DNA of 21,860 bases from an uncultured delta proteobacterium. Lineage in GTDB: Bacteria > RBG-13-61-14 > DRUE01. Shown piece after piece: positions 15,602 to 21,860 of the stretch; the stretch's first letter is position 1; each line of letters starts with the position of its first letter. A model generated the notes under the pieces. The model did not search any database. It was not told where the DNA came from and saw nothing but the letters and a program-made list of their open reading frames with translations. The stretch is taken from assembly GCA_903930515.1 (NCBI GenBank), contig CAIYYW010000197.1:1-21860 (forward strand), written 5' to 3'. Made by a program: the position numbers and the translations under genes.

Positions 15602-16825
15602 TCAGGCAAAGATGTTTTTCCCTGCCCGGATTGCACCTGCCATTATAGCAAATCCTCTGATTTTTTCAGGTTCATGCACCCGGAGGATATTCGCGCCGCA
15701 AAGAATCCCGGCAACCACGCTCGCGGCCGTGCCTTCAACCCGGTCGTCCTTCTCGGCCTTGAGCACGGCGCCGATGAATCTTTTGTTGCTCGGTCCCAAA
15801 AGAATCGGCCGTCCCAGCGATTTCAGTCTCCATAAATCCCGGATCAGTTCCAGGTTATGGTCAACCGTTTTTCCGAAGCCGATCCCGGGATCAATAATTA
15901 TTTTCTCCTCGTCCACCCCGGCCTCCAAAGCGCGTTGCATCCGCTCGCGCAAAAACCCGACCACCTCTCCGAACAAATCATTGTAGGTCGGATTTTCCTG
16001 CATATCCCTGGGGCTGCCCTTGATGTGCATCAGCACCAGACCGGCTTTGCTCTTCGCGGCCACCTCGGCCATCTTGGGATCAAATCCCAGGCTGCTGGTG
16101 TCATTGATGATGCTCGCGCCTATTTCCATTGCCTGTTTCGCCACTTCGGCCTTGCGGGTGTCAATTGAGATCAGGGCCTTGCCGATCCGGGATTTGATTT
16201 TCTCCAATACCGGCATCAGCCGCTTCAACTCCTCTTCCAGGCTCACCGCTTCCGAGCCGGGCCTGGTGCTTTCCGCGCCCATGTCAATGATCTCGGCGCC
16301 GGAAACTGCCATTGCCTCGGCCCGCTCAAGGGCTTTTTCCGTGTCAAAATATTTTCCGCCGTCGTAAAACGAGTCCGGGGTCAGGTTGATGATCCCCATC
16401 AGGACCGGTTTTTCTCCCAGTTCCAGAACTCCGCCGGGCAGTTCCAGTCGGAATTTTTTCCGCTCGGATCTTTCAATGGTCCGGACCAACTCCTCTCCCA
16501 GCTTGGGCAGCTTGAACGGCTGGGGCTTAAGCTTTTCCGCCAGGTTGAGGAATTGCTGGTAGGTCCCCATCACGATCACCTTGCATTTCTTTTCCTGGTT
16601 GGTCAGGGCCTTGGACGGGGTCGCGGCCTCTCCGCCCAAAGCCAGCATTTCTTCCTTCAGTACCAGCGCGGAGGGGGATGAGAGATTATCAATCTGGATG
16701 CAGTAATGGCGCGCCTTTCTCGCCATTTTGTCCAGGCCCATCGGAGTGCACCTGGTTTGAGATAATCTCTGTTCGGCTTCCTCCCCATCACGGATCGCCG
16801 TGAGCAGGGGATTAAAATCGGTCAT
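15602..16825 (-). CDS. folP: Dihydropteroate synthase, long form
   Basis: Joins p-aminobenzoate to hydroxymethyl-dihydropterin pyrophosphate in folate synthesis. 407 residues: the catalytic TIM barrel starts near 140 (MGIINLTPDSF at 143-153, DMGAESTRPG at 181-190, SIDTRK, INDTSS, DPGIGFGKT, LLGPSNKRF). An extra N-terminal part of about 135 residues precedes it (CTPMGLDKMARKARHYCIQI; KEEMLALGGEAA). Such long DHPS proteins are known from deltaproteobacteria and some other lineages; the role of the extension is unclear to me. No ribosome binding site stands before the ATG at 16823-16825, but the ftsH stop is 5 bases away, so translation is probably coupled. Confidence 0.95.
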   Translation of the reverse strand: MTDFNPLLTAIRDGEEAEQRLSQTRCTPMGLDKMARKARHYCIQIDNLSSPSALVLKEEMLALGGEAATPSKALTNQEKKCKVIVMGTYQQFLNLAEKLKPQPFKLPKLGEELVRTIERSERKKFRLELPGGVLELGEKPVLMGIINLTPDSFYDGGKYFDTEKALERAEAMAVSGAEIIDMGAESTRPGSEAVSLEEELKRLMPVLEKIKSRIGKALISIDTRKAEVAKQAMEIGASIINDTSSLGFDPKMAEVAAKSKAGLVLMHIKGSPRDMQENPTYNDLFGEVVGFLRERMQRALEAGVDEEKIIIDPGIGFGKTVDHNLELIRDLWRLKSLGRPILLGPSNKRFIGAVLKAEKDDRVEGTAASVVAGILCGANILRVHEPEKIRGFAIMAGAIRAGKNIFA

Positions 16826-16830
16826 TGAAA

Positions 16831-18747
16831 TTAAGTTCCCCGGACCGGCTCCGGCTTGATGATGGATGGGACCGGACTTTTCTCTTTGGAGCCGCTCTTG
16901 GCCGCGGCCTTTTCCGGGGCTTCCTTCTCGTTCGCTATTTTGATCGGCGCCAATTCCTGTCCGGCCATCAGGCGGTTGATGTCATCCTCTTCCAGGGTCT
17001 CCCGCTCGAGCAGTCCCAGGGCGATCCGGTGCAGGGCGTCTAAATTCTGGCTGATGAGTTCCTTGCTCTTATCAAAGGCCTCGGAGACGATCCGCTTGAT
17101 CTCGCGGTCTATCTCCAGGGCGGTTTCCTCGCTGTAATTCTGATGATAGGCGAGTTCCTTTCCCAGGAAGATTTGCTCGTCGCGCTTGCCAAAAGTCAAA
17201 GGCCCGAGCTTATTGCTCATTCCCCAGTCGCACACCATTCTCCGGGCAAGGTCGGTCGCCCGCTCCAAATCGGAGCTGGCCCCGGAGGTCATCTCCCCGA
17301 ACACGATCTCCTCCGCGGCCCTTCCGGACACCAGCACGGTCACCGAGGTTCGGGCCTGGGTCTTGGTGATCAAATAGCGGTCTTCCTTGGGCAACTGCAG
17401 GGTGACCCCCATTGACATTCCGCGAGGGATGATGCTGACCTTATGCACCGGATCGGCCTCGGGGAAAAGCTTGGCCACCAGCGAATGACCGGCCTCGTGA
17501 TACGCGATCATCTTGCGCTCCGGATCCGAGATCACGCTCTTGCGCGCCAGTCCCATCATCACCTTGTCCTTGGCGTCCTCGAAATCATCGTCGCTCACCT
17601 TCTTCTTGTCCTTGCGCGCCGCGAGCAAAGTGGCCTCGTTCACCAGGTTGGCCAGGTCCGCCCCGGAAAATCCCGGAGTGCCCCGGGCGATTTTATCCAA
17701 ATCAATATCCTCGTCAAGCGGCTTGTTCCGGCTATGCACCTTGAGGATTTCAAGGCGGCCCTTCCGGTCCGGCATCGGAACCACGATGTGCCGGTCAAAC
17801 CGGCCGCGGCGGAGCAGGGCCGGGTCCAGGATGTCCGGCCGGTTGGACGCGGCAAAGACAATGATCCCTTCCTTGTTGTCCACCCCGTCCATCTCCACTA
17901 ATAGCTGGTTCAGGGTCTGCTCGCGCTCGTCGTGGCCCCCTCCCAATCCGGCTCCGCGATGCCTTCCCACCGCGTCTATCTCGTCAATAAAAATGATGCA
18001 GGGCGGACTGCGCCGGGCCTGGTAGAACAGATCCCGCACCCTTGCCGCGCCCACTCCCACGAACATCTCCACGAATTCGGAACCGCTGATGCTGTAAAAG
18101 GGAACCCCGGCCTCCCCGGCGATTCCTTGCGCCAATAAAGTCTTGCCGCATCCGGGCGGGCCCACGATCAATACCCCTTTGGGAATTTTTCCGCCCAGCT
18201 TGGTGAATTTTTTAGGGTCTTTGAGAAAATCAATGATCTCCCCGACCTCAACCTTCACCTCGTCCATCCCGGCCACATCCTCAAAGGTGATTTTCTTCGC
18301 GGCCTGGTCCAGCAGCCGGGGCTTGGCCCGGCCAAAGGTCATGGCCTTGCCCTGGGTGCCCTGGACCTGGCGGAGGAATATATACAAGATCACCACGCTG
18401 CCTCCGATGATCAGCACCCAGGTGATCAGTTGAATAATATTGGAATTACGGTCCGGGTCCTTGTAACTGACCTTGATGTTCTGGTCCGTCAATACCTTGG
18501 CCAGCTCCGGGTCTTCCTTCGGGCCCGAAGTCAAGAAAAAGGCGCCGTTGGTGAACTTGCCTTCAATCCGGTTCCCGATCACGGTGACTTCGGAGACCTG
18601 GCCGCTCTTCACCGAGTTGAAAAAGGTGGTATAGTCAATACTGGTCACTTTCTTCTGGCCCGAGGTCTTCCAGAACCAAAAGATCATAATTGAAAGCGCG
18701 AACAGAAAGACAAAAGACAACAAACTCTTCAGGAAATCTTTCTTCAA
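16831..18747 (-). CDS. ftsH: ATP-dependent zinc metalloprotease FtsH
   Basis: Membrane-bound AAA+ protease that degrades misfolded membrane proteins and regulatory proteins. The start is set to the TTG at 18745-18747: AAGGAGG lies 8 bases upstream, and the alternative GTG at 18804 would lie upstream of the predicted transcription start. This gives 638 residues. Membrane helices lie at about 8-26 and 106-126 with the small extracytoplasmic domain between them. AAA+ domain: Walker A GPPGCGKT at 196-203, Walker [10 protein letters not shown] around 251-259, and the SRH ending RRGRFDRHI. The zinc site is HEAGH at 417-421, and a Pro-rich tail ends the protein. It is the first gene of the long minus-strand run. 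tilS, which often precedes ftsH in deltaproteobacteria, is not present. Confidence 0.97.
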   Translation of the reverse strand: MKKDFLKSLLSFVFLFALSIMIFWFWKTSGQKKVTSIDYTTFFNSVKSGQVSEVTVIGNRIEGKFTNGAFFLTSGPKEDPELAKVLTDQNIKVSYKDPDRNSNIIQLITWVLIIGGSVVILYIFLRQVQGTQGKAMTFGRAKPRLLDQAAKKITFEDVAGMDEVKVEVGEIIDFLKDPKKFTKLGGKIPKGVLIVGPPGCGKTLLAQGIAGEAGVPFYSISGSEFVEMFVGVGAARVRDLFYQARRSPPCIIFIDEIDAVGRHRGAGLGGGHDEREQTLNQLLVEMDGVDNKEGIIVFAASNRPDILDPALLRRGRFDRHIVVPMPDRKGRLEILKVHSRNKPLDEDIDLDKIARGTPGFSGADLANLVNEATLLAARKDKKKVSDDDFEDAKDKVMMGLARKSVISDPERKMIAYHEAGHSLVAKLFPEADPVHKVSIIPRGMSMGVTLQLPKEDRYLITKTQARTSVTVLVSGRAAEEIVFGEMTSGASSDLERATDLARRMVCDWGMSNKLGPLTFGKRDEQIFLGKELAYHQNYSEETALEIDREIKRIVSEAFDKSKELISQNLDALHRIALGLLERETLEEDDINRLMAGQELAPIKIANEKEAPEKAAAKSGSKEKSPVPSIIKPEPVRGT

Positions 18748-18794
18748 TACCGATTCCTCCTTAAAAGGTCCTTGCTTACCGCCGTATTTTAGTG

Positions 18795-18823
18795 ATTTTA
18801 ACACTCATTTGGGTTGCTTTCAA
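18795..18823 (-). promoter_or_regulatory. Sigma-70-type promoter for the ftsH operon
   Basis: On the minus strand TTGAAA (18818-18823) and TAAAAT (18795-18800) are separated by exactly 17 bases. Transcription would start near 18788, leaving a leader of about 40 bases that contains the AAGGAGG site before the ftsH TTG. It lies in the 186-base gap behind the preceding gene, the natural place for an operon promoter. It is a sequence match only. Confidence 0.6.
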
Positions 18824-18933
18824 TCCCCGCGGCGAGGCAAATGGGGAAGGGGAGAAGGGGAAGAGCCGCCCTGGCCTTGAAAGATCAAAAGCGATTTTAC
18901 CGGAGAGGTTCGCCTGGAAGGCGGGGACGGGGA
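18824..18933. other. Spacer upstream of the ftsH promoter with a G-tract
   Basis: Between the stop of the beta-propeller gene and the ftsH promoter. The plus strand has three GGGG runs in a purine stretch at 18843-18865 and two more at about 18922-18932. A small inverted repeat, CGCCT / AGGCG with a 3-base loop, is at 18911-18923, but no T-run follows on the minus strand, so no terminator is called. No ORF is supported here. Confidence 0.5.
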
Positions 18934-19929
18934 TTATTGCTTAACCCATTTGATCGGGGCGATGGAAAGGGAGCCGGGTTTTGCGCCAATTGGGGTTTTC
19001 CAGCCCCGCCATCCGCAACTGGTGATATACCAGTTTCCGTCCTGATCTTGGATGTATTCCGCGGCGTGGGCCGACAAGGTGGTCACATATTCCGCGGTTT
19101 GGCCCTGAGCCGCGGACACTCCTGTCTCAGCTCCTATTCCTCCACCAGCGTAAATCCCGAAGTCGTAGGGATTTTTACTGCGGATGATCACGGTGTTGGA
19201 ATAGGTTGAAGGCTGAGTGGAAGCAGTGAGGCAGACCGAGAGATAGTAATAGCCGTTGAAATATATAACGAACGGCGACTCGCAGGCGGAGATGTTGATC
19301 CATTTCGGATAAACCGGCGCCGGCTTGATTGCCTTGAAGGCCGTTCCTTTCCAAGTCCAGTGATTGAAATCGCTTGACTCAAAAACCGAGACGGTGTTTT
19401 GCGAGTCAACCGCATACATCAGCCATTTCTGATCGGCGATTTTAATCACCATGGTGTCCCGCAGATTGGAGAATGGGCGGTCAATTACATAAGCTTGGAA
19501 AGTCCAATTGATTCCGTCCGGCGAGGTATAATGCCGGATCTTGTCAGGACCGGCATAAAGATGGTAAACCCCATTATCCTTGATCACATGCGGCGCCCAT
19601 TTCGGCTTTTGGTCCGGATCGTCCTTGAAAATCACGGGAAGTTCTTTCATTTCCTGATTGAGCGAAGGCCCGACCGCGTGGGCAAAGCCCGGAGTATAAA
19701 GAGTATCCAGCAGGCTGTCGCCTCGGGAAACAATCCCGACCAGTCTCCAGTTTCCCTGCGCGTCCTGGAAAACCGCGTGGTCGTTGATGGCGTCGCCCGA
19801 TTTGACCGGCTGGAACAGAACCCGGTAAGGACCGGCAATGACCGGGACAGATTTTTCCTGACCGGGGGCGACCAGGGCGGCCAGAAGGGAAATTGCGGCG
19901 AGAGAGATTTTTAAGCCAAGTCGTTTCAT
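18934..19929 (-). CDS. Secreted five-bladed beta-propeller protein, GH43/GH32-like
   Basis: 331 residues with a Sec signal peptide (basic MKRLGLK, hydrophobic core to about residue 22, APGQ-type cleavage region). The rest looks like the five-bladed propeller shared by GH43, GH32, GH62 and GH68 glycosidases: DHAVFQDAQGNWRLVG, WAPHVIKDNGVYHLY, TSPDGINWTF, then SPFVIYFNGYYYL and YIQDQDGNWYIT. Candidate catalytic acids by pattern are D50 (INDH), D158 (LRDT) and E217 (CESP), matching the Asp-Asp-Glu layout of these families; this is inference. Likely substrate is a plant or microbial polysaccharide or fructan, unspecified. The ATG has GAGG five bases upstream and follows the DUF362 gene by 7 bases, so the two form a transcription unit. 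Family assignment is by eye. Confidence 0.75.
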   Translation of the reverse strand: MKRLGLKISLAAISLLAALVAPGQEKSVPVIAGPYRVLFQPVKSGDAINDHAVFQDAQGNWRLVGIVSRGDSLLDTLYTPGFAHAVGPSLNQEMKELPVIFKDDPDQKPKWAPHVIKDNGVYHLYAGPDKIRHYTSPDGINWTFQAYVIDRPFSNLRDTMVIKIADQKWLMYAVDSQNTVSVFESSDFNHWTWKGTAFKAIKPAPVYPKWINISACESPFVIYFNGYYYLSVCLTASTQPSTYSNTVIIRSKNPYDFGIYAGGGIGAETGVSAAQGQTAEYVTTLSAHAAEYIQDQDGNWYITSCGWRGWKTPIGAKPGSLSIAPIKWVKQ

Positions 19930-19936
19930 TCTTGCC

Positions 19937-21139
19937 TCAGATTTTAAGTTTATCGTTCAGACTCTTTTTCAGTTCGGCCGGCAGCTTGCCGGAAACATCG
20001 GCCAGGCTGATTTTGGGAATTCCGCCGAAGAGATGAAAGGCCCGGTTGAGCGCCGGCTCTTGCCAGATGGTCTGGAAATCATAGCTGTTCATTGACTCTG
20101 TCCTGCCAGCTTCCCTAATCCCGCCCAGGAGCAAGACCACGCCGCGGTTGAAAGCGGAGTTGGTTGCGAGATAGGGGTCGCGGTAAATGCGTTTTTCCGA
20201 ATCCGGGGTGAGCTCGCGGTTGATCAGGAACCAGGCCAGGGAGACCATATCGTTGCCGGCCAGGTTGTCGGAGGCGAACACGATCCCGGTTTCGGGCTCG
20301 GTGATATAGCCATTGTCCGGGCCGAAGGTGGTCAGGACCTTGGTGGAAGCGGTGAGAATAAGCCGCAGTTTGTTTTTGAGCGAAGGGATGGAATTAGCCT
20401 CCGCGGTCTTTTCGTAAATGGTCGCGGCGTCGCGGTGATATTCCAGCCGCGAGTCAAAGCGCATATACCCGACCACGGCTTTAAGTCCGAGCGTGGTTCC
20501 CAGGATCATATGCCGGGCCACCCGGGGCATCAGTACCAGATGATCGGCCTCTTTTAATTTCTTCGGGACCATGATCCCGTTCTTCCAGTGCGAGCCGGAG
20601 GCCGGGCCGTCCTCAAAAAAAGCCTCCCAGCCTTCCTCTTCCGGGAAATACAATTCCGCTCCGCCCGCTTCCGCGGCCGCGAGCAAGCCGTTTTCCCTCA
20701 TCAATTGTCGGGTGCTGCCCCGCATCCCGTCCGGGCTGAGCTTTACTTTTTGGATCCCGCCCATGTCCATCACGATCACCCGGCCCGCGCCTTTTTCCTT
20801 GAGCAGCCGGATCATCGCGGTCAGGCCCGCGGGATTGGTCGTGGCCGGATAAGGCTGGTTGGAATTGCAGGCCGGCTTGATCAGGACCCGGTCGCCCTTT
20901 GAAAGCCAGGAAAAATCAGTGGCGGCAAGCGCGGCGTTCCGGACCGCTTCCATAATCGCATGGCCGGACGCGCCTTTGGCCAATGCTTCAATCGCAATTT
21001 TGGCTTCTGGTCCGATCCCGGGCAATTTCAAGGACGACGCTGAACTTTTAAAAGGCAGAAATGCCGCGGCGGTCCCGATCATACTTAGGATTCCGAAGTC
21101 ACGCCGGCTGATCAAACCGCTCCTTAATTTATCCTTCAA
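19937..21139 (-). CDS. DUF362-domain protein with Tat signal
   Basis: About 400 residues. The N-terminus has a twin-arginine signal (SRRDFG at 11-16, then a hydrophobic stretch ending in AAAFLPF), so it is probably exported folded. The DUF362 core begins at GDRVLIKPACNSN, followed by TTNPAGLTAMIRLLKEKGA and VIVMDMGG. Some DUF362 proteins carry 4Fe-4S clusters; no CxxCxxC motif is seen here. The reaction is unknown. The start is set at the TTG at 21137-21139, with GAGGAA six bases before it. The in-frame GTG at 21163 would begin almost at the predicted transcription start and has no usable ribosome binding site. It is followed after 7 bases by the exported propeller protein, suggesting a shared extracytoplasmic task. 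Confidence 0.82.
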   Translation of the reverse strand: MKDKLRSGLISRRDFGILSMIGTAAAFLPFKSSASSLKLPGIGPEAKIAIEALAKGASGHAIMEAVRNAALAATDFSWLSKGDRVLIKPACNSNQPYPATTNPAGLTAMIRLLKEKGAGRVIVMDMGGIQKVKLSPDGMRGSTRQLMRENGLLAAAEAGGAELYFPEEEGWEAFFEDGPASGSHWKNGIMVPKKLKEADHLVLMPRVARHMILGTTLGLKAVVGYMRFDSRLEYHRDAATIYEKTAEANSIPSLKNKLRLILTASTKVLTTFGPDNGYITEPETGIVFASDNLAGNDMVSLAWFLINRELTPDSEKRIYRDPYLATNSAFNRGVVLLLGGIREAGRTESMNSYDFQTIWQEPALNRAFHLFGGIPKISLADVSGKLPAELKKSLNDKLKI

Positions 21140-21172
21140 TGCCCATTCCTCTTGCGAAAACACCTTGATTAC

Positions 21173-21201
21173 ATTATATGTTGCGGCGGCCTTTTCCGCA
21201 A
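21173..21201 (-). promoter_or_regulatory. Promoter for the DUF362 / propeller gene pair
   Basis: On the minus strand TATAAT (21173-21178) lies 17 bases from TTGCGG (21196-21201). Transcription would start near 21166, giving a leader of about 27 bases before the preferred TTG start. The -35 box is only half-consensus but forms one arm of a perfect palindrome, which suggests control by a repressor or activator. Confidence 0.5.
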
Positions 21202-21210
21202 TTCTTGCGG
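21196..21210. promoter_or_regulatory. Operator-like palindrome over the -35 box
   Basis: CCGCAA-TTC-TTGCGG is a perfect 6-base inverted repeat with a 3-base centre, and its left arm coincides with the -35 hexamer. A third copy of TTGCGG occurs at 21181-21186, within the promoter spacer. No T-run follows, so a terminator reading is unlikely. The binding protein, if any, is unknown. Confidence 0.4.
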
Positions 21211-21243
21211 CACAAAATTGGAATGGTCAATCAATCGCGCCGC

Positions 21244-21495
21244 TTAAGTCCTCTTCTCCTCCTGATCGCCCCCCCTCATCCTGATCAAATAAATGATCGG
21301 CACCGGCAGGATCAGGGCGAGGCTGAGCAGGGACAAATGCCAGCCTTTGGCGATCAAGGAACTGTGGAGTTGCGCCACCCGGGCATCCGGCGCCGCCAGC
21401 CCGCAAACAAAAAGGCCGAACCAGAAATAAGTGTAGAGCACGATGTGAAAATGATATTTAAGAAAAACCTTGACTTTAGCGATCAAACTGTTCAT
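21244..21495 (-). CDS. Small membrane protein, function unknown
   Basis: 83 residues, with two probable membrane helices: about 18-35 (IVLYTYFWFGLFVCGLA) and about 52-71 (WHLSLLSLALILPVPIIYLI), then a charged tail (RMRGGDQEEKRT). The ATG at 21493-21495 has an excellent ribosome binding site, GAGGAGGTG, six bases upstream, which supports real translation. It follows the partial membrane-protein gene by 12 bases and is probably co-transcribed. I do not recognise the family. Confidence 0.7.
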   Translation of the reverse strand: MNSLIAKVKVFLKYHFHIVLYTYFWFGLFVCGLAAPDARVAQLHSSLIAKGWHLSLLSLALILPVPIIYLIRMRGGDQEEKRT

Positions 21496-21507
21496 TGCGT
21501 CACCTCC

Positions 21508-21860
21508 TCAAATATTGGGCACGATCAGAACAATCGCCAGGACCGGGATATCAATCAGGATCAGGCCCCATAACACCGCGGTTTTTTTCAGCTCGCCCCA
21601 TTGCTCTTGGCACTCCACGAACCGAAACTCAATGGTAAAGACAAAGACGAACACGAACCAGGCGATGAAGTTGATCAGGGGGATGCCGATCACCCTGGTG
21701 GGATATCTCATCCCATTCGGGAAAAATTGCGCGAAAAAATCCGCGAACACATTGGGAGGGGTGGTCAGGAAAACATGATGGCCGAAGTTATAGGGATCAA
21801 CCACTCCCGGGCCGATAGTGGCGACATCAGGCAGACAAGGCACCCAGACCCACCAGTTAT
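21508..21860 (-). CDS. Integral membrane protein, 5' partial, possibly CruF/DUF422-like
   Basis: The C-terminal ~117 residues of a protein whose frame is open to the window edge; the GTG at 21843 is internal, since codons NWWVWV precede it. After a loop with FLTTPP come YPTRVIGIPLINFIAWF and a first helix (FIAWFVFVFVFTIEF), a polar stretch (VECQEQWGELKK), and a second helix (VLWGLILIDIPVLAIVLIV). The IGIPLINFIAW motif recalls the GVPLSNY-LGW stretch of carotenoid-biosynthesis CruF/DUF422 proteins, but the match is weak and the rest is missing. The next gene, a small membrane protein, lies 12 bases downstream. Confidence 0.6.
   Translation of the reverse strand, partial: NWWVWVPCLPDVATIGPGVVDPYNFGHHVFLTTPPNVFADFFAQFFPNGMRYPTRVIGIPLINFIAWFVFVFVFTIEFRFVECQEQWGELKKTAVLWGLILIDIPVLAIVLIVPNI

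Noticed and set aside
18748-18804. 19-codon extension of ftsH upstream of TTG
   Set aside because: The predicted transcription start lies downstream of that GTG and the best ribosome binding site serves the TTG at 18747.
18911-18923. Inverted repeat after the propeller gene as a rho-independent terminator
   Set aside because: The stem is only 5 bp with a 3-base loop and no T-run follows on the minus strand.

Overview
The window reads as a fragment of a GC-rich diderm bacterium. The block ftsH-folP-glmM-pdxJ-acpS-nnr-tsaE-lysC-cimA matches, from memory, the gene order of Geobacter-type deltaproteobacteria (Desulfobacterota). Tat and Sec export signals, a PilS/NtrB-like kinase, a sigma-54 regulator and PATAN/PilZ-type signalling genes fit that group or a nearby uncultured phylum. 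The phylum cannot be fixed from sequence alone. No rRNA, tRNA, CRISPR array, transposase or phage gene was seen, and there is no gene-free stretch above 300 bases.

Region 1 (1-2412, + strand) holds a membrane histidine kinase, cut by the window edge, and a sigma-54-dependent response regulator 3 bases behind it. This region is visibly more AT-rich than the rest. The change falls inside the regulator gene near 2085-2130, at the conserved GNVREL motif.

Region 2 (2357-18823, - strand) is one long collinear run. A good sigma-70-type promoter precedes ftsH. Then follow housekeeping genes for membrane proteolysis (ftsH), folate (folP), cell-wall amino sugar (glmM), vitamin B6 (pdxJ), acyl carrier protein activation (acpS), NAD(P)H repair (nnr), tRNA t6A (tsaE), aspartate-family amino acids (lysC) and isoleucine via citramalate (cimA). 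Most junctions are overlaps or gaps under 40 bases; the largest gap is 105 bases before pdxJ. The run continues without a break into four less familiar genes: a membrane-anchored ComEA-like helix-hairpin-helix protein, a PATAN (DUF4388) protein, a J-like/TPR protein with no HPD motif, and a PilZ-like/HEAT-like protein. A 74-base gap with a palindrome and a TATAAT box then separates a large YfhO-family membrane protein, whose 3' end overlaps the regulator gene tail-to-tail.

Region 3 (18934-21201, - strand) is a two-gene export unit: a Tat-exported DUF362 protein and a Sec-exported five-bladed beta-propeller protein of GH43/GH32 type. Its promoter has a -35 box inside a palindrome.

Region 4 (21244-21860, - strand) holds two small membrane proteins, the last one cut by the window edge.

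The two points most worth checking are the chimeric-looking regulator gene and the translationally coupled PATAN / J-TPR / PilZ-HEAT trio appended to the housekeeping operon. The block also lacks the cdaA-ybbR pair expected between folP and glmM. At least four genes appear to start with TTG, each supported by a ribosome binding site.
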